A DNA stretch of 14,373 nt from Verrucomicrobiota bacterium (GTDB lineage Bacteria; Verrucomicrobiota; Verrucomicrobiia; Opitutales; Opitutaceae), in NCBI GenBank assembly GCA_023386835.1, contig JAEWIY010000154.1, positions 1 to 14,373 on the forward strand, given 5' to 3'. Position numbers and translations under genes: made by a program. Positions within the stretch are counted from its first letter, which is position 1; every line of letters begins with the position of its first letter. This document shows, in pieces, positions 7,440 to 13,486 of the stretch. The notes beneath the pieces are model-generated. The model made no database searches. It was given only the letters and a program-made list of their open reading frames with translations, and was not told the DNA's origin.

Positions 7440-8243
7440 TCAGCGAATCATGAACCCAATTGGCGCCTGCCCCGCCACCCGCGCCGTCAGCCAGCTTTCA
7501 ACAAACGCCGCCACCGTCTGCCAGCCCGGCTCGTGGCAGATCAAATGACCACGCCCGTCGAACTCATGGAAGTCGGTGACACTCTCCGGGTCGCTGTAGG
7601 CGTCGACGAGGCGCTTGTTGAGCTTCTCCGGCACCACGTGGTCGCGGGTGCCACCGACGAACAGCATAGGCGCATGAGGACGGGTGAGGTCCAGCTGACC
7701 GCTACGGCCGAGGGCGTCGCGCAGGATGTTGCGGCTCTCCGGCACGACATGTTCGCGGTACAGGGCGTCGGCCTCGGCGTCGGTCAGTCGGTTGGCAAAC
7801 GCCTCGCGGAAAAACGCCGGTGAGGGCAGGTACACCGGGTCGCCGGCCAGCGGATTCACCATCGCGGCACCGGCCCGCAGGATATGCCAGTCGAGCGAGA
7901 GCATGCGGTTGGGCGCCATTGAGCTGATGCAAACCGCCGCGCGGCCGAGCCCACGGCTGATCAAGACCTGCGCGATCAGGCCCCCGAGAGAGTGTCCGAT
8001 GATCACCGGCCTCTCCGGTCCGAGCCGCGTGGCATAGTCCGCAAACGTCTCGATCACCGCATCCAGTCGCAGGTCACCCAGGCCCGGGACGCCACGTTCA
8101 CGCAACTGCGCCGGCTCCCCGTCGTGAAACGGCCAGCTCGGCGCCAGGCAATGATACCCTCGGAGTGAAAAGAAATGCACCCACGGCTGCCAAAAACGCG
8201 GCGTGGTGAACATGCCATGAATGAAGAGGATGGCTGAGTTCAT
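7440..8243 (-). CDS. Alpha/beta hydrolase (serine hydrolase)
   Basis: A 267-residue alpha/beta-hydrolase fold enzyme. The ATG at 8243 puts the first strand (SAILFIHGMF) in the right place; a GTG at 8273 would add only a Gly/Ala-rich tail and is rejected. The oxyanion HG is at 9-10, the nucleophile elbow GHSLG at 83-87 (Ser85), the acid in GGTRDHVVP (Asp201) and the histidine in GRGHLICHE (His233), so the triad is complete. A helical cap is seen at about 115-175. The overall look is that of carboxylesterases or lysophospholipase-like monoacylglycerol hydrolases; the substrate is not known. No signal peptide is evident, so it is probably cytoplasmic. It is the first gene of a pair with the FAD oxidoreductase, and the two may act on the same lipid or ester substrate (inference). 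Confidence 0.92.
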   Translation of the reverse strand: MNSAILFIHGMFTTPRFWQPWVHFFSLRGYHCLAPSWPFHDGEPAQLRERGVPGLGDLRLDAVIETFADYATRLGPERPVIIGHSLGGLIAQVLISRGLGRAAVCISSMAPNRMLSLDWHILRAGAAMVNPLAGDPVYLPSPAFFREAFANRLTDAEADALYREHVVPESRNILRDALGRSGQLDLTRPHAPMLFVGGTRDHVVPEKLNKRLVDAYSDPESVTDFHEFDGRGHLICHEPGWQTVAAFVESWLTARVAGQAPIGFMIR

Positions 8244-8457
8244 GGGAACGGATGCAGTTCCGCCGGCACCCACAACCGTACCAGCCTGCGTCGCCGCGGC
8301 GATGCTGGAGTGCCCCGAGAATGCCCGGCCACGCCCTCGGGCAAATGCCCGGGGAGCGGACTTTGCGCGCCTTGGGCCGCACCCTTACGCAAAAGTCTCC
8401 CGAGACTGCGTACCCTTTCCCGTTTCCGACGCTGCGCACCACCGCAATCTCGGGGTC
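8244..8457. promoter_or_regulatory. Divergent intergenic region with CGGGCA/TGCCCG palindrome
   Basis: These 214 bases lie between the hydrolase start (minus) and the first small membrane protein (plus). No credible gene is seen in it. Near the middle is a perfect inverted repeat, CGGGCA (8338-8343) and TGCCCG (8346-8351), and the octamer ATGCCCGG occurs twice, at 8321-8328 and 8345-8352, 24 bases apart. This spacing and symmetry would suit a dimeric regulator binding on one face of the helix. Promoter hexamers are not convincing on either strand. Confidence 0.35.
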
Positions 8458-8706
8458 ATGCGTCCACGGCCGGTTACCCTCTCCTGCTCGGCCCCTCTGG
8501 CCACTCGTCTCTTGATCCTCACAACAGCCGGTGGCGGCGCGGTGATCTGCGCGGTCGGTGCGACGGGCGGCCACGCTTGGGGTTTGATGGCCGGGGTCGC
8601 CACAACGTGGGGCCTTTTCCTGAGTGGGTTGGCCGAAGTCTACCGTCGCGACCAGCGCGCCGAGCGCGCAACCACGCGTATGGCCGTGGCTGTACGCAAT
8701 TTGTGA
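8458..8706 (+). CDS. Small two-helix membrane protein, paralogue A
   Basis: An 82-residue protein from the ATG at 8458. The frame stays open back to 8221, but the upstream part is proline/arginine-rich and unlike protein, so the internal ATG is preferred. Two hydrophobic helices lie at about 17-36 and 41-62, joined by a short Gly/His turn, followed by a basic cytoplasmic-type tail (YRRDQRAERATTR). It aligns without gaps to the next gene: residues 17-67 match its residues 22-72 at 21 of 51 positions by hand count, including TW.LFL.GL and a Tyr and Arg at the end of helix 2. The family is unknown to me. It is the first of four same-strand genes leading into cydAB. Possible roles are a small accessory subunit of the oxidase or an independent small membrane protein; the link is positional only. 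Confidence 0.65.
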   Translation: MRPRPVTLSCSAPLATRLLILTTAGGGAVICAVGATGGHAWGLMAGVATTWGLFLSGLAEVYRRDQRAERATTRMAVAVRNL

Positions 8707-8714
8707 CGCACATT

Positions 8715-8746
8715 TTAACCGAAGATTCTTGAAACTGCCCGGTTAA
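8715..8746 (+). repeat. 7-bp inverted repeat between the two paralogues
   Basis: TTAACCG (8715-8721) and CGGTTAA (8740-8746) are perfect complements separated by 18 bases, just after the stop of the first small membrane gene and before the start of the second. The A/T-rich outer bases stand out in this GC-rich sequence. It could be an operator or a weak RNA hairpin. Confidence 0.4.
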
Positions 8747-8755
8747 GTCGTCGGG

Positions 8756-9046
8756 ATGGCGGCCGATAAAGACGGCATGCCGCGTGCAACCCCCGATCGT
8801 CGGATAGCCTCTTTCGCCTTGATCCTGGTGGTGGCGACCGCTTGCGCCGGGATCGTGGCGTGTACGCTTGGCGCCTTCAAATGGGGCCTGCTCGGTCTGA
8901 GTATCGGGCTCGCGGGTACGTGGGCACTGTTTCTCCTCGGCTTGTTCGGCCTGTATCATCGGGAGCACAACCGCCACGCGGACGACGCGTATTCACTCGC
9001 TGAAGTCGAAGAGGCGCCCCGCTCCGTCCAGACGTCGGACTTCTAA
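8756..9046 (+). CDS. Small two-helix membrane protein, paralogue B
   Basis: A 96-residue protein from the ATG at 8756; an ATG seven codons later is an alternative. Helices are at about 18-40 (rich in Ala, Val and Cys) and 43-67 (WGLLGLSIGLAGTWALFLLG), followed by a hydrophilic tail with a His/Arg cluster (YHREHNRHADD) and an acidic end. It is a tandem paralogue of the preceding gene, with ungapped similarity through both helices and the start of the tail; the tails then differ, one basic and one mixed to acidic. The gap between them is 49 bases. I do not recognise the family. Neither resembles CydX or CydH, which are single-helix and about half the size. It ends 143 bases before cydA, separated by a structured spacer. 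Confidence 0.75.
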   Translation: MAADKDGMPRATPDRRIASFALILVVATACAGIVACTLGAFKWGLLGLSIGLAGTWALFLLGLFGLYHREHNRHADDAYSLAEVEEAPRSVQTSDF

Positions 9047-9100
9047 GCCTGGTTGTGACGACGGCCAAGTTGCCGTCGCCGACCCGGCTCATGCCAGGCT
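9046..9100 (+). ncRNA. Nested stem element between paralogue B and cydA
   Basis: AGCCTGG (9046-9052) pairs perfectly with CCAGGCT (9094-9100). Inside this 7-bp outer stem, CGACGGC (9059-9065) pairs perfectly with GCCGTCG (9072-9078) around a CAAGTT loop. The element begins at the last base of the TAA stop codon of the small membrane gene. There is no T-tract after it, so it is not a textbook terminator, but it could attenuate transcription or protect an RNA end. It is called from complementarity alone. Confidence 0.45.
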
Positions 9101-9165
9101 CTGTTCGCGCGACGGGCCGAGCTTATAGATGATCCGATTGCGGCGCATCCGTTTGCGCCGACGCC
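9101..9165 (+). promoter_or_regulatory. Possible cydA promoter/operator stretch
   Basis: This part of the leader holds the 8-base palindrome TCGCGCGA (9105-9112), a TATAGA hexamer (9124-9129) that could be a -10 with only a poor -35 upstream (CTGTTC, 9101-9106), and an inverted repeat CGGCGC (9141-9146) / GCGCCG (9155-9160). No FNR-type TTGAT-N4-ATCAA site is visible. A separate promoter for cydAB is plausible but not shown. Confidence 0.25.
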
Positions 9166-9189
9166 CAGGCCGCCTTTGCTGGCGGCCTG
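9166..9189 (+). promoter_or_regulatory. 9-bp hairpin directly abutting the cydA start codon
   Basis: CAGGCCGCC (9166-9174) and GGCGGCCTG (9181-9189) are exact complements around the loop TTTGCT, and the next base is the A of the cydA ATG (9190). A stem this GC-rich would occupy the whole ribosome entry region, where no Shine-Dalgarno is present. It may control cydA translation, or it may be a transcription end for the small genes upstream if cydA has its own start. Confidence 0.6.
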
Positions 9190-10506
9190 ATGAGCGACTT
9201 GGACTTCGCGCGGGCCCAAATGGGGTTGTCGCTCGCTTTCCACATCATCTTTGCCACCGGCGGCATCGGCATGCCCGTGGTGATGGCGATCTCCGAGGGG
9301 CTCTACCTGCGCACCGGTCGCGCGATCTACCTGGACCTGACGAAACGCTGGGCCAAGGGCACCGCAATCCTCTTTGCGGTCGGAGCCGTCTCGGGGACCG
9401 TGCTCTCGTTTGAACTGGGCCTGCTGTGGCCCGGTTTCATGGAGCATGCCGGCGCAATCATCGGCATGCCGTTTTCCCTCGAGGGTTTCGCCTTTTTCAC
9501 CGAGGCGATCTTCCTGGGGCTGTTTCTTTACGGTTGGAAACGGATGCGGCCGGTCTGGCACTGGCTGTGCGGGGTGATGGTCGCGTTGAGCGGCATCCTG
9601 TCCGGCATTTTCGTCGTGACGGCCAATGCCTGGATGAACGCGCCCCAGGGGTTCACGCGGGAGGCGGACGGCACGTTCACCGACATCGATCCGATCGCGG
9701 CGATGTTAAATCCGGCCAGTCTGCACCAGACGCTGCACATGACGTTGGCCGCGTTCGTCGCCACCGGCTTCCTGGTCGCGGGTATCCATGCGTACTTTCT
9801 TCTCCGACATCCGCAAAGTGAGTTCCACCGTCTCGCCTTCAAGCTCGGTCTCGGGCTCGCCTGCGTGAGTACGCCGTTACAGCTGCTGTCGGGCGACCTC
9901 GCAGCGCGGCGCGTGGCGGAACTGCAGCCGGTCAAACTCGCGGCGATGGAAGCGCACTATGAAACGCGCTCGCACGCTCCTTTCGTGATTGGCGGATGGC
10001 CCTCGAGTGATGAACAGGTGGTGCGCGGCGCGATCGAAATTCCGTCGGCGTTGAGCCTGCTGGTCGGTCACTCACCAGAGACCGTGGTGCCGGGCCTCGA
10101 CCAGGTGCCGCGCGAGGAGTGGCCGAATGTCGCCTTCGTCCACGCGTCCTTCGATGTGATGGTCGGCTGCGGCGTGCTCATGCTGTTGCTGACCGCCTGG
10201 AGCGCATGGGTCTGGTGGCGCGGCCGTCCTTTTCCGCAACAACGTCGTCTGCTGCAGGCCCTGGTCCTGGCGACGCCGCTTGGCTTCATTGCAATCGAGG
10301 CTGGCTGGTTCGTCACCGAACTGGGCCGCCAACCGTGGGTGATCTACGGCGTCATGCGCACACGGGATGCCGTCACGCCCATGCCGGGACTCGTGGTGCC
10401 GTTTGTCACCTTCACGCTCGTGTACCTCGTCCTGTCGGTGATCCTCGTCTTCCTGCTGAAGCGACAATTCCTCGAGACCGCGCCGGGTTTGCCGGTGCCG
10501 CGCTGA
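9190..10506 (+). CDS. cydA: Cytochrome bd-type quinol oxidase subunit I
   Basis: Subunit I of the membrane terminal oxidase that takes electrons from quinol and reduces O2 to water. It has 438 residues, against about 520 for Escherichia coli CydA; the difference is mostly in the Q-loop, making it the short-Q-loop type to which the cyanide-insensitive oxidases (CioA) belong. Key residues are in place: His18 (heme b595 ligand region, LAFHIIF), Glu98 and Glu105 (LEGFAFFTEAIFLG), His183 (HQTLHM) and Met324 (FDVMVGCG) as likely heme b558 ligands, the quinol-site pair Lys249 and Glu254 (VKLAAMEAHYET), and GRQPW at 379-383. About nine membrane helices are apparent. The start is fixed by the conserved N-terminal DLDFARAQMG. 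It is followed by cydB after 45 bases. No cydX, cydH or cydDC is seen in the window. The leader carries several inverted repeats. Confidence 0.97.
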   Translation: MSDLDFARAQMGLSLAFHIIFATGGIGMPVVMAISEGLYLRTGRAIYLDLTKRWAKGTAILFAVGAVSGTVLSFELGLLWPGFMEHAGAIIGMPFSLEGFAFFTEAIFLGLFLYGWKRMRPVWHWLCGVMVALSGILSGIFVVTANAWMNAPQGFTREADGTFTDIDPIAAMLNPASLHQTLHMTLAAFVATGFLVAGIHAYFLLRHPQSEFHRLAFKLGLGLACVSTPLQLLSGDLAARRVAELQPVKLAAMEAHYETRSHAPFVIGGWPSSDEQVVRGAIEIPSALSLLVGHSPETVVPGLDQVPREEWPNVAFVHASFDVMVGCGVLMLLLTAWSAWVWWRGRPFPQQRRLLQALVLATPLGFIAIEAGWFVTELGRQPWVIYGVMRTRDAVTPMPGLVVPFVTFTLVYLVLSVILVFLLKRQFLETAPGLPVPR

Positions 10507-10551
10507 ATGGATGTCAGGAATTGCTGAATACATGCCGGCGACGGACCTGCC

Positions 10552-11544
10552 ATGACCGAGACCCTGATCGCGCTGATCACCCTCGCTTCGCTGCTCCTCT
10601 ACGCCCTGCTCGGCGGGGCGGACTTCGGCGGGGGCATGTGGGATCTGTGGGCGCGCGGTCCCCGGGCGGCGCGCCAGCGCCGGCTCGTCGCTGACGCGAT
10701 CGCGCCGATCTGGGAGGCCAATCACGTCTGGCTGATCCTGGTGGTCGTGCTGCTGTTCACCGCGTGGCCCCGCGCCTTTGCGGTGATGATGACCGCGCTG
10801 CACATTCCACTCACGGCGATGTTGCTCGGCATTGTGGCGCGTGGGTCGGCTTTTGTCTTCCGGAAATACGATGCGAAGGACGACCGCGTGCAGCGGCGCT
10901 GGAGCACCCTCTTTGGCATTTCCAGCCTCGTCACGCCCTTCCTGCAGGGCCAATGCCTCGGCGCACTCGCCTCCGGCGCGATCCGCGTCGACGGCAGTCG
11001 TGTCACGACGGGGTTCTTCGCCGGCTGGCTGCAGCCGTTTGCACTCAGCTGCGGTTTGTTCGCACTCGCTCTGTTCTCCTTCCTCGCGGCGGTGTACCTG
11101 ACCGTCGATGCGGCGGACGATCCCGAGGTGCAGGAGGATTTTCGGCGACGTGCCTTGTGGAGCGGGTTGGCGCTGGCCCCGATTTCCGCGTTCGTCTTCT
11201 TCGCGGCAAAATACGGCGGTGCTTCCGCGATGTACGAACGTCTCACCCAATGGTGGGCGCCCTGGCTGCTCGCGCTGACGAGCCTGAGCGCCTTGCTGAC
11301 CCTCTCCGCGCTGCTGAAGCGCCGCTTCCGGCTGGCGCGGGCCGGCGCCATCGTCCAGGTCACGTCGATCCTGTCCGGCTGGAGCCTGGCTCAATATCCA
11401 CACTTAATCCTGCCGGATGTGACGATCTGGAACACCGCCGCGCCGGAGATCACCCAGCGGCTGCTCCTCTATGCGCTGGCCGGTGGCACCGTGATCCTGC
11501 TGCCTTCGCTCATTTTTCTCTTCCGGGTCTTCAAGCGCCGCTGA
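10552..11544 (+). CDS. cydB: Cytochrome bd-type quinol oxidase subunit II
   Basis: Subunit II, 330 residues, slightly shorter than E. coli CydB (379). Family hallmarks are LLGGADFGGGMWDL (19-32), IAPIWEANHVWLI (50-62), the SSLVTPFLQGQCLGALASG region (124-142) where subunit II packs against subunit I, and GWSLAQYPHLI (276-286). About eight membrane helices are visible. It pairs with CydA to form the functional heterodimer in the inner membrane, and the 45-base spacing means they are cotranscribed. The ATG at 10552 is the only start giving the conserved N-terminus; it has no Shine-Dalgarno. The 54 bases to the next gene hold no clear terminator, so read-through into the isomerase gene is possible, although the products are unrelated. 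Confidence 0.97.
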   Translation: MTETLIALITLASLLLYALLGGADFGGGMWDLWARGPRAARQRRLVADAIAPIWEANHVWLILVVVLLFTAWPRAFAVMMTALHIPLTAMLLGIVARGSAFVFRKYDAKDDRVQRRWSTLFGISSLVTPFLQGQCLGALASGAIRVDGSRVTTGFFAGWLQPFALSCGLFALALFSFLAAVYLTVDAADDPEVQEDFRRRALWSGLALAPISAFVFFAAKYGGASAMYERLTQWWAPWLLALTSLSALLTLSALLKRRFRLARAGAIVQVTSILSGWSLAQYPHLILPDVTIWNTAAPEITQRLLLYALAGGTVILLPSLIFLFRVFKRR

Positions 11545-11598
11545 CGGGTCGGTCGCCAACGGGCTTGGCAGGTTCCGGTCGACAAATAGATTGCGCGC

Positions 11599-12486
11599 AT
11601 GGCCCCCTCGATCACGCGCCGGACGGCGCTGCACACCCTCGCTTCCACAACCACGCTCATGGCCTCTGCTTCCCTGCTCTCCACCCCGCTGGCCGCCGCC
11701 GAGAAGGCGCTCCCGGCGGACTTGAAGGGCCGCATCCGGCACTCCGTCTGCCAGTGGTGCTACAAGGACATCCCACTGGAGGAGCTTTGCCGCGCCGCCG
11801 CGGCCATCGGGCTCGAGTCGGTCGAGCTGGTCGGCGTATCCGACTTTCCGGTACTGGAGAAACACGGGCTGAAGTGTGCGATGGTCTCGGGGGCACCGGG
11901 CGGAATCCCGCAAGCGTTCAACCGCCGGGAGAATCACGACCGGCTGGTGAAGTTCTACGAGGAGACCATTCCGCTCGCCGCCCGCGGCGGCCATCCGAAC
12001 ATCATTTGCTTTTCCGGCAATCGCGCCGGCCTGAGTGATGAGGAAGGCCTCGCCAATTGCGTGGCGGGCCTGAAGCGCGTCGCTCCGATCGCCGAGAAGC
12101 ACGGTGTGACGGTGTGCATGGAGCTGCTGAACAGCCGCGTGAACCATGCGGACTACATGTGCGACCGGACTTCGTGGGGCGTGGAGATGTGCCGGCAGGT
12201 GGGCTCCGAACGGGTCAAGCTGCTCTACGACATTTACCACATGCAGATCATGGAGGGTGACCTGATCCAGACGATCCGGACCCATCACGCCTACTTCGGC
12301 CACTACCACACCGGTGGCGTGCCGGGCCGGCACGAGATCGATGAGTCGCAGGAAATCTACTACCCCGCCGTCATGCGCGCGATCGTCGAGACGGGCTACA
12401 AGGGCTTTGTCGGCCAGGAATTCATTCCGGCCCGGGCCGACAAGCTCGGCTCACTCCGACAGGGTGTGCAGATCTGCGACGTTTGA
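11599..12486 (+). CDS. Tat-exported hydroxypyruvate-isomerase-like TIM-barrel protein
   Basis: A 295-residue protein with a twin-arginine signal (SITRRTALHTLAS, then a hydrophobic stretch to the cleavage region LAAAE at 31-35). The mature part resembles the Hyi branch of the xylose-isomerase-like TIM-barrel superfamily. Candidate metal and catalytic residues are Glu175 (CMELLNSR), Asp211 and His214 (LLYDIYHMQ), His237 (FGHYHTGG) and Glu274 (GQEFIP). Cytoplasmic Hyi interconverts hydroxypyruvate and tartronate semialdehyde. An exported relative more likely acts on a sugar or keto-sugar in the periplasm, so the exact reaction is left open. Length after signal removal, about 260, fits Hyi. Its TGA stop is directly followed by the TGA of the convergent TIM-barrel gene. 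Confidence 0.9.
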   Translation: MAPSITRRTALHTLASTTTLMASASLLSTPLAAAEKALPADLKGRIRHSVCQWCYKDIPLEELCRAAAAIGLESVELVGVSDFPVLEKHGLKCAMVSGAPGGIPQAFNRRENHDRLVKFYEETIPLAARGGHPNIICFSGNRAGLSDEEGLANCVAGLKRVAPIAEKHGVTVCMELLNSRVNHADYMCDRTSWGVEMCRQVGSERVKLLYDIYHMQIMEGDLIQTIRTHHAYFGHYHTGGVPGRHEIDESQEIYYPAVMRAIVETGYKGFVGQEFIPARADKLGSLRQGVQICDV

Positions 12487-13389
12487 TCAGGCGGTGCCAC
12501 CCAGCCGCTCGAGCAGCGTCTTGGTGGCACGGATACCGGCGGGCGCGGCGGTCGGACCTTCAAACTCGATGCCCACGTACTCGCGGAAACCGGCGTCGCG
12601 CACGATCCGCATGATGCGTGGGTAATCGATCGTCGTTTCATTGCCGTCGGCGTCGAACGCGAAGGTCTTCGCGCTGACGCTCTTCGCCCAAGGCATCAGC
12701 TCCGCCGTGCCACGATAGCGGTCGTACTCCTCGGCCGGGCTGATCCGGAAGTTGCCAAAATCCGGCAACGTGCCGCAGCGCGGATGATTCACTTCGCGCA
12801 TCACGCCGGCGAGCCAGGCGCCGCTGCTGGAGAGTCCGCCGTGATTCTCAACAATCACGTTTAAGCCGAACGGATCCGCCAGTTCGCACAACGAGCGCAA
12901 CCCATCGGCGGCCAGTCGCTGTTGCTCTTCATAACTGCCCGTGGAGCCGGCGTTGACGCGGATCGAGTGGCAGCCGAGTTCACGCGCCCACTCCAGCCAT
13001 TTGAGATGATTGCGGACCGCGCGCGACCGTGCGGCCGAGTCCGGATCGCCCAGCCGCCCCTCGCCATCGCACATGATCAGCACGTTGCGAACCCCTTCGC
13101 CTTCCGACCGGGTCTTGAGCTCGGCCAGCGTCGCGGGCGTCACTTTGTCGCGATAGAATTGATTCACGTATTCGATCGCCGCGAGGCCGTAGTCCCGCTT
13201 GGCGATTCGCGCGAAGTCCAGCGCGTCCAACTGCCCGCCGAAGAACTCGCGGTTTAACGACCACTGGGCCAGCGAGATCTTGAACCAGGGCGGATCAGCC
13301 GGCCGCGTTTGGGCGCGCAAGACCGAGCCGGTGGCGGCGGCCGCTGAGGCCGCGGTGACGAGGTGCAGGAAACGACGACGAGTATGCAT
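12487..13389 (-). CDS. Tat-exported xylose-isomerase-like TIM-barrel protein (sugar isomerase/epimerase)
   Basis: A 300-residue protein starting at the ATG at 13389. The open frame runs upstream to 13698 but that part is antisense to the next gene and has no protein character. The N-terminus is a classical Tat signal, TRRRFLHLVTAASAAAATG (3-21), cleaved near LRAQ. The fold is AP-endonuclease-2/sugar-isomerase TIM barrel: SLAQWSLNR (39-47), EYVNQFY (73-79), ENHGGLSS (181-188), LPDFGNF (208-214), VSAKTFAFD (238-246) and GIEFEG (273-278). Glu181, Asp210 and Glu275 are the likely metal ligands. Proteins of this type are abundant in Verrucomicrobiota and Planctomycetota and are thought to isomerise or epimerise sugars; some relatives act in 3-keto-sugar pathways. 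The substrate is unknown. It is divergent from the dehydrogenase gene at 13487 and may be coregulated with it. Confidence 0.92.
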   Translation of the reverse strand: MHTRRRFLHLVTAASAAAATGSVLRAQTRPADPPWFKISLAQWSLNREFFGGQLDALDFARIAKRDYGLAAIEYVNQFYRDKVTPATLAELKTRSEGEGVRNVLIMCDGEGRLGDPDSAARSRAVRNHLKWLEWARELGCHSIRVNAGSTGSYEEQQRLAADGLRSLCELADPFGLNVIVENHGGLSSSGAWLAGVMREVNHPRCGTLPDFGNFRISPAEEYDRYRGTAELMPWAKSVSAKTFAFDADGNETTIDYPRIMRIVRDAGFREYVGIEFEGPTAAPAGIRATKTLLERLGGTA

Positions 13390-13486
13390 GTGGGTAACCT
13401 GACGCGCACCATACGGTCCAAGGCGCTTTCGACAACAGCAGGTTCTTGCCCCAGCCCACCGCATCCGCCAGTCGTTCCCTTTACCC
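13390..13486. promoter_or_regulatory. Divergent promoter region with a minus-strand promoter candidate
   Basis: These 97 bases separate the TIM-barrel gene (minus) from the dehydrogenase (plus). On the minus strand TTGTCG (13435-13430) and TATGGT (13413-13408), 16 bases apart, each match the sigma-70 consensus at four of six positions and would give a leader of about 12 bases before the ATG at 13389. No comparable pair is seen for the plus-strand gene. Confidence 0.25.

Noticed and set aside
6759..7823. 354-codon plus-strand frame spanning the FAD oxidoreductase and hydrolase
   Set aside because: Antisense to two genes with complete motifs, and rich in Arg/His/Pro with no fold signature.
8221..8457. 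N-terminal extension of the first small membrane protein by 79 codons
   Set aside because: The added part is Pro/Arg/Ala-rich, reaches into the opposing hydrolase gene and has no counterpart in the paralogue.
10072..11403. 443-codon open frame on the minus strand across cydA and cydB
   Set aside because: Low-complexity charged composition antisense to two unmistakable oxidase genes.
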